Of a stretch of 64,000 bases of DNA, positions 62,733-64,000 are shown in pieces. Below the pieces are notes generated by a model, which saw only the letters and a program-made list of their open reading frames with translations, had not been told where the DNA came from and did no database searches. A program made the position numbers and the translations under genes. Source of the stretch: Paraburkholderia dilworthii. GTDB taxonomy: Bacteria; Pseudomonadota; Gammaproteobacteria; Burkholderiales; Burkholderiaceae. Each line of letters begins with the position of its first letter. Position 1 is the first letter of the stretch. The stretch is taken from the NCBI RefSeq assembly GCF_000472525.1, contig NZ_AWZT01000016.1:1-64000 (forward strand), given 5' to 3'.

Positions 62733-63221
62733 TCAAGGTCCGCTGCGTAAAGCGTCTGCCGTATCGGGCCGATCCGGCAGATCCGGTGTGCCGCGCGCAA
62801 CCGTCTGCCCGGACTGCCGCGCGTCGTGTTTCGCGCCGCGCCGGATAGGCGGCAATCCGCTGATCTTCTCGGCCAGCATCCGCTCGTACACGCCGAAGTG
62901 CAAATCGACTTCCTCCTGCGTGACCACGGTCACGAAGATGCGCACTTGCGAGGGCATTAAACCGAGCACGGTGGCGATCGCCGTCTCGAGTTGCGGCGCG
63001 CAAAGCCGGTCTTCGGCAAACGTGGTTCCGACCGATACGTCGTACGATTTTTCCTCTCGCACCGCAACATCCACGAGCCGCGCGCGTGCGCTCATATTGT
63101 TCTCGATCGCAATGCGCATGACGTCGACGGCGGTCCGCATGCCTTCCGTGGGAAAGCCCCGTGGCGAGCGCAAGCACACGCGATGCCGTCCAAGAGTGAG
63201 CCAGTCCGAATCGAATTCCAT
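62733..63221 (-). CDS. Hypothetical protein
   Basis: 162 residues, soluble, no signal or membrane segment. The first 125 residues look alpha/beta (DSDWLTLGRHRVCLRSPRGF, VGTTFAEDRLCAPQLETAIA, VRIFVTVVTQEEVDLHFG); the rest is hydrophilic and Arg/Pro-rich. No family is recognised. The ATG at 63221 follows GGAGAAAAGGC, an excellent ribosome site, and codon usage matches neighbours, so the gene is probably real. It is convergent with the hybrid kinase and divergent from hsp20. Confidence 0.72.
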   Translation of the reverse strand: MEFDSDWLTLGRHRVCLRSPRGFPTEGMRTAVDVMRIAIENNMSARARLVDVAVREEKSYDVSVGTTFAEDRLCAPQLETAIATVLGLMPSQVRIFVTVVTQEEVDLHFGVYERMLAEKISGLPPIRRGAKHDARQSGQTVARGTPDLPDRPDTADALRSGP

Positions 63222-63303
63222 GCCTTTTCTCCGACACTTTTGACCTCGCAGGACTATGTGGTTTTACTTCTGTTTTTCAAGGCCGAAAATTTTCGCGAAG
63301 GGT

Positions 63304-63333
63304 CTTGAAATCGTTTTGCCGGGATCTATTTTA
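63304..63333 (+). promoter_or_regulatory. Sigma-32-like heat-shock promoter of the Hsp20 gene
   Basis: CTTGAAA at 63304-63310 matches the sigma-32 -35 element exactly. About 13 bases on, GATCTATTTTAG (63323-63334) is a fair -10 match to CCCCATNT in its 3' half. The gap to the Hsp20 start, about 135 bases, leaves a long leader that contains a hairpin over the ribosome site. Confidence 0.6.
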
Positions 63334-63435
63334 GATTCCGCTCAGGCAGACGCGCCGTTCCGGCGGCGCGCTGCGTGTTTCGATTTGTCTGTCAGCGGGT
63401 GCGGGCGGGCGGACTGGAGCGCGTAGGCCCGTCCG

Positions 63436-63470
63436 TCTCCTCGCCACGGCACCGGCACTACCGAGGAGGA
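63436..63470 (+). promoter_or_regulatory. Leader hairpin hiding the hsp20 ribosome site (possible RNA thermometer)
   Basis: TCTCCTCG at 63436-63443 can pair with CGAGGAGG at 63462-63469, giving seven Watson-Crick pairs and one G-U; the loop is 18 bases. The right arm is the Shine-Dalgarno GAGGAGGA, eight bases before the start codon. Pairing would block translation and could melt with heat, as in other small heat-shock genes. Confidence 0.5.
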
Positions 63471-63477
63471 AACGATC

Positions 63478-63918
63478 ATGAGTGACCTTTACTTCGCGAC
63501 CGACCTGTTCAGCCAGTTCGATCGTCTGCAGCAGCAGATGTCGGCGCTGTTCGGCGGTTTTCCTTCGAGCATCCGCTCAGGCCGTCTGTCGGCCTTTCCG
63601 CAAATCAATATCGGCACCACCGACGACTCGATCGAGATCGTCGCGTTCGCGCCGGGTATCGACGCGTCGCAACTCGAGGTGTCGATCGACAAGGGCTTGC
63701 TGACGATTGCGGGCGAACGCAAGCGCGTCGCGCCCGAGGCGGACGAGTCCACGCGTCAATACGCACAGGAGCGATTTACCGGCTCGTTCCGCCGCGTGAT
63801 CGAACTGCCGCAACAGGCCGATCCCGACAAGGTCGAGGCGCACTATACGAACGGCTGCCTGTCGATTAGCGTCGGCAAGCGCGAATCGTCCAGGCCTCGC
63901 GCAATCACCATTCAGTGA
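63478..63918 (+). CDS. Hsp20/alpha-crystallin small heat-shock protein
   Basis: 146 residues. The alpha-crystallin domain (about 40-135) has INIGTTDDSIEIVAFAPGI, VSIDKGLLTIAGERK, QERFTGSFRRVIELP and the end GCLSISVGKRE. The Met-rich/hydrophobic N-terminus (FDRLQQQMSALFGGF) drives oligomer assembly. Such proteins bind unfolding proteins without ATP. It starts with ATG after GAGGAGGAAAC. A sigma-32-like promoter precedes it, and a second gene of the same type begins 24 bases after it. In Burkholderia these pairs are common heat-shock operons. Confidence 0.93.
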   Translation: MSDLYFATDLFSQFDRLQQQMSALFGGFPSSIRSGRLSAFPQINIGTTDDSIEIVAFAPGIDASQLEVSIDKGLLTIAGERKRVAPEADESTRQYAQERFTGSFRRVIELPQQADPDKVEAHYTNGCLSISVGKRESSRPRAITIQ

Positions 63919-63941
63919 TCTCACCGATGATGGAGCGAATC

Positions 63942-64000
63942 ATGAACGATACGACCGAAGTTGTTCAGAAGGAGCAGCAGCCCGTCGCGCGCGGCGAGCG
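63942..64000 (+). CDS. Second Hsp20-type gene, N-terminus only (partial)
   Basis: Only 19 codons are in the window: MNDTTEVVQKEQQPVARGE. The ATG at 63942 follows GGAG by seven bases. The gene is 24 bases behind the first Hsp20 gene in the same direction, and this start is typical of the second protein in Burkholderia Hsp20 pairs. The rest lies outside the window, so the identity rests on context and these few residues. Confidence 0.6.
   Translation, partial: MNDTTEVVQKEQQPVARGE

Noticed and set aside
1..64000. CRISPR arrays, tRNA/rRNA genes, insertion sequences, prophage attachment sites
   Set aside because: No repeat-spacer series, cloverleaf, transposase frame or integrase was found; the only holin-like protein (14588-14962) belongs to the YqjE family, not a phage.

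Overview
The window looks like a chromosomal or megaplasmid segment of a Burkholderiaceae bacterium, most likely Paraburkholderia or Caballeronia. This is inferred from the high GC content, the Burkholderia-type porin, the PAAR tip gene, the EPS/stress gene families and the dense operons with ATGA/GTGA overlaps. No rRNA, tRNA, CRISPR array or intact insertion sequence was seen. About 54 intact genes, two partial genes at the edges and two decayed genes are supported.

Left part (1-20 kb). A cut gene and a small PAAR protein suggest a type VI secretion end-point. They are followed by a LysR regulator and a lone sulfotransferase-like gene. A divergent pair (MHS-type transporter and mmsA) shares a region with four ATACAG repeats. 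A marR-isochorismatase-MFS efflux operon has a clear palindromic operator laid over its promoter. A TonB receptor, a YfiR-like periplasmic protein and a GGDEF/EAL protein form a tight c-di-GMP signalling operon. Then come small stress and envelope genes (CsbD-like, YqjE-like, YqjK-like), two zinc alcohol dehydrogenases and a RecQ-type helicase with an unusual C-terminus.

Middle (21-35 kb). This is a glycoconjugate gene cluster: UDP-glucuronate decarboxylase, GT4, GT9, GT2, a NodU-type carbamoyltransferase, a second GT9, a GmhB-like phosphatase and an MshA-like GT4, all on the minus strand. Facing them is an 893-residue protein that joins a complete ABC exporter half-transporter to a degenerate kinase ATPase module and an intact receiver domain. 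Another GT2 and a PIG-L deacetylase follow. No Wzx/Wzy pair or ADP-heptose synthesis gene is present. This cluster is the best candidate here for an undescribed system.

Right part (35-64 kb). This is a stress, redox and respiration region: flavodoxin-fold oxidoreductase, a decayed phosphatidylserine decarboxylase, Mn-catalase, YciE-like ferritin, two hemerythrins, a YjzC-like protein, a NUDIX hydrolase, membrane PQQ dehydrogenase with an Ala/Ser insert, porin, cyanide-insensitive bd oxidase (cydAB plus a 35-residue partner), a YdeP-type molybdoenzyme, a decayed glutamine-dependent NAD synthetase next to pncC, a GNAT protein, and a six-gene caa3-type oxidase operon. A PAS-PAS hybrid kinase diverges from the oxidase operon. 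The window ends with two Hsp20 genes. The first has a sigma-32-like promoter and a 5' hairpin that covers its ribosome binding site. Several of these genes (catalase, YciE, hemerythrin, Hsp20, alternative oxidases) would plausibly work together in stationary-phase, low-oxygen or oxidative-stress survival. That joint role is inference from gene families and clustering.
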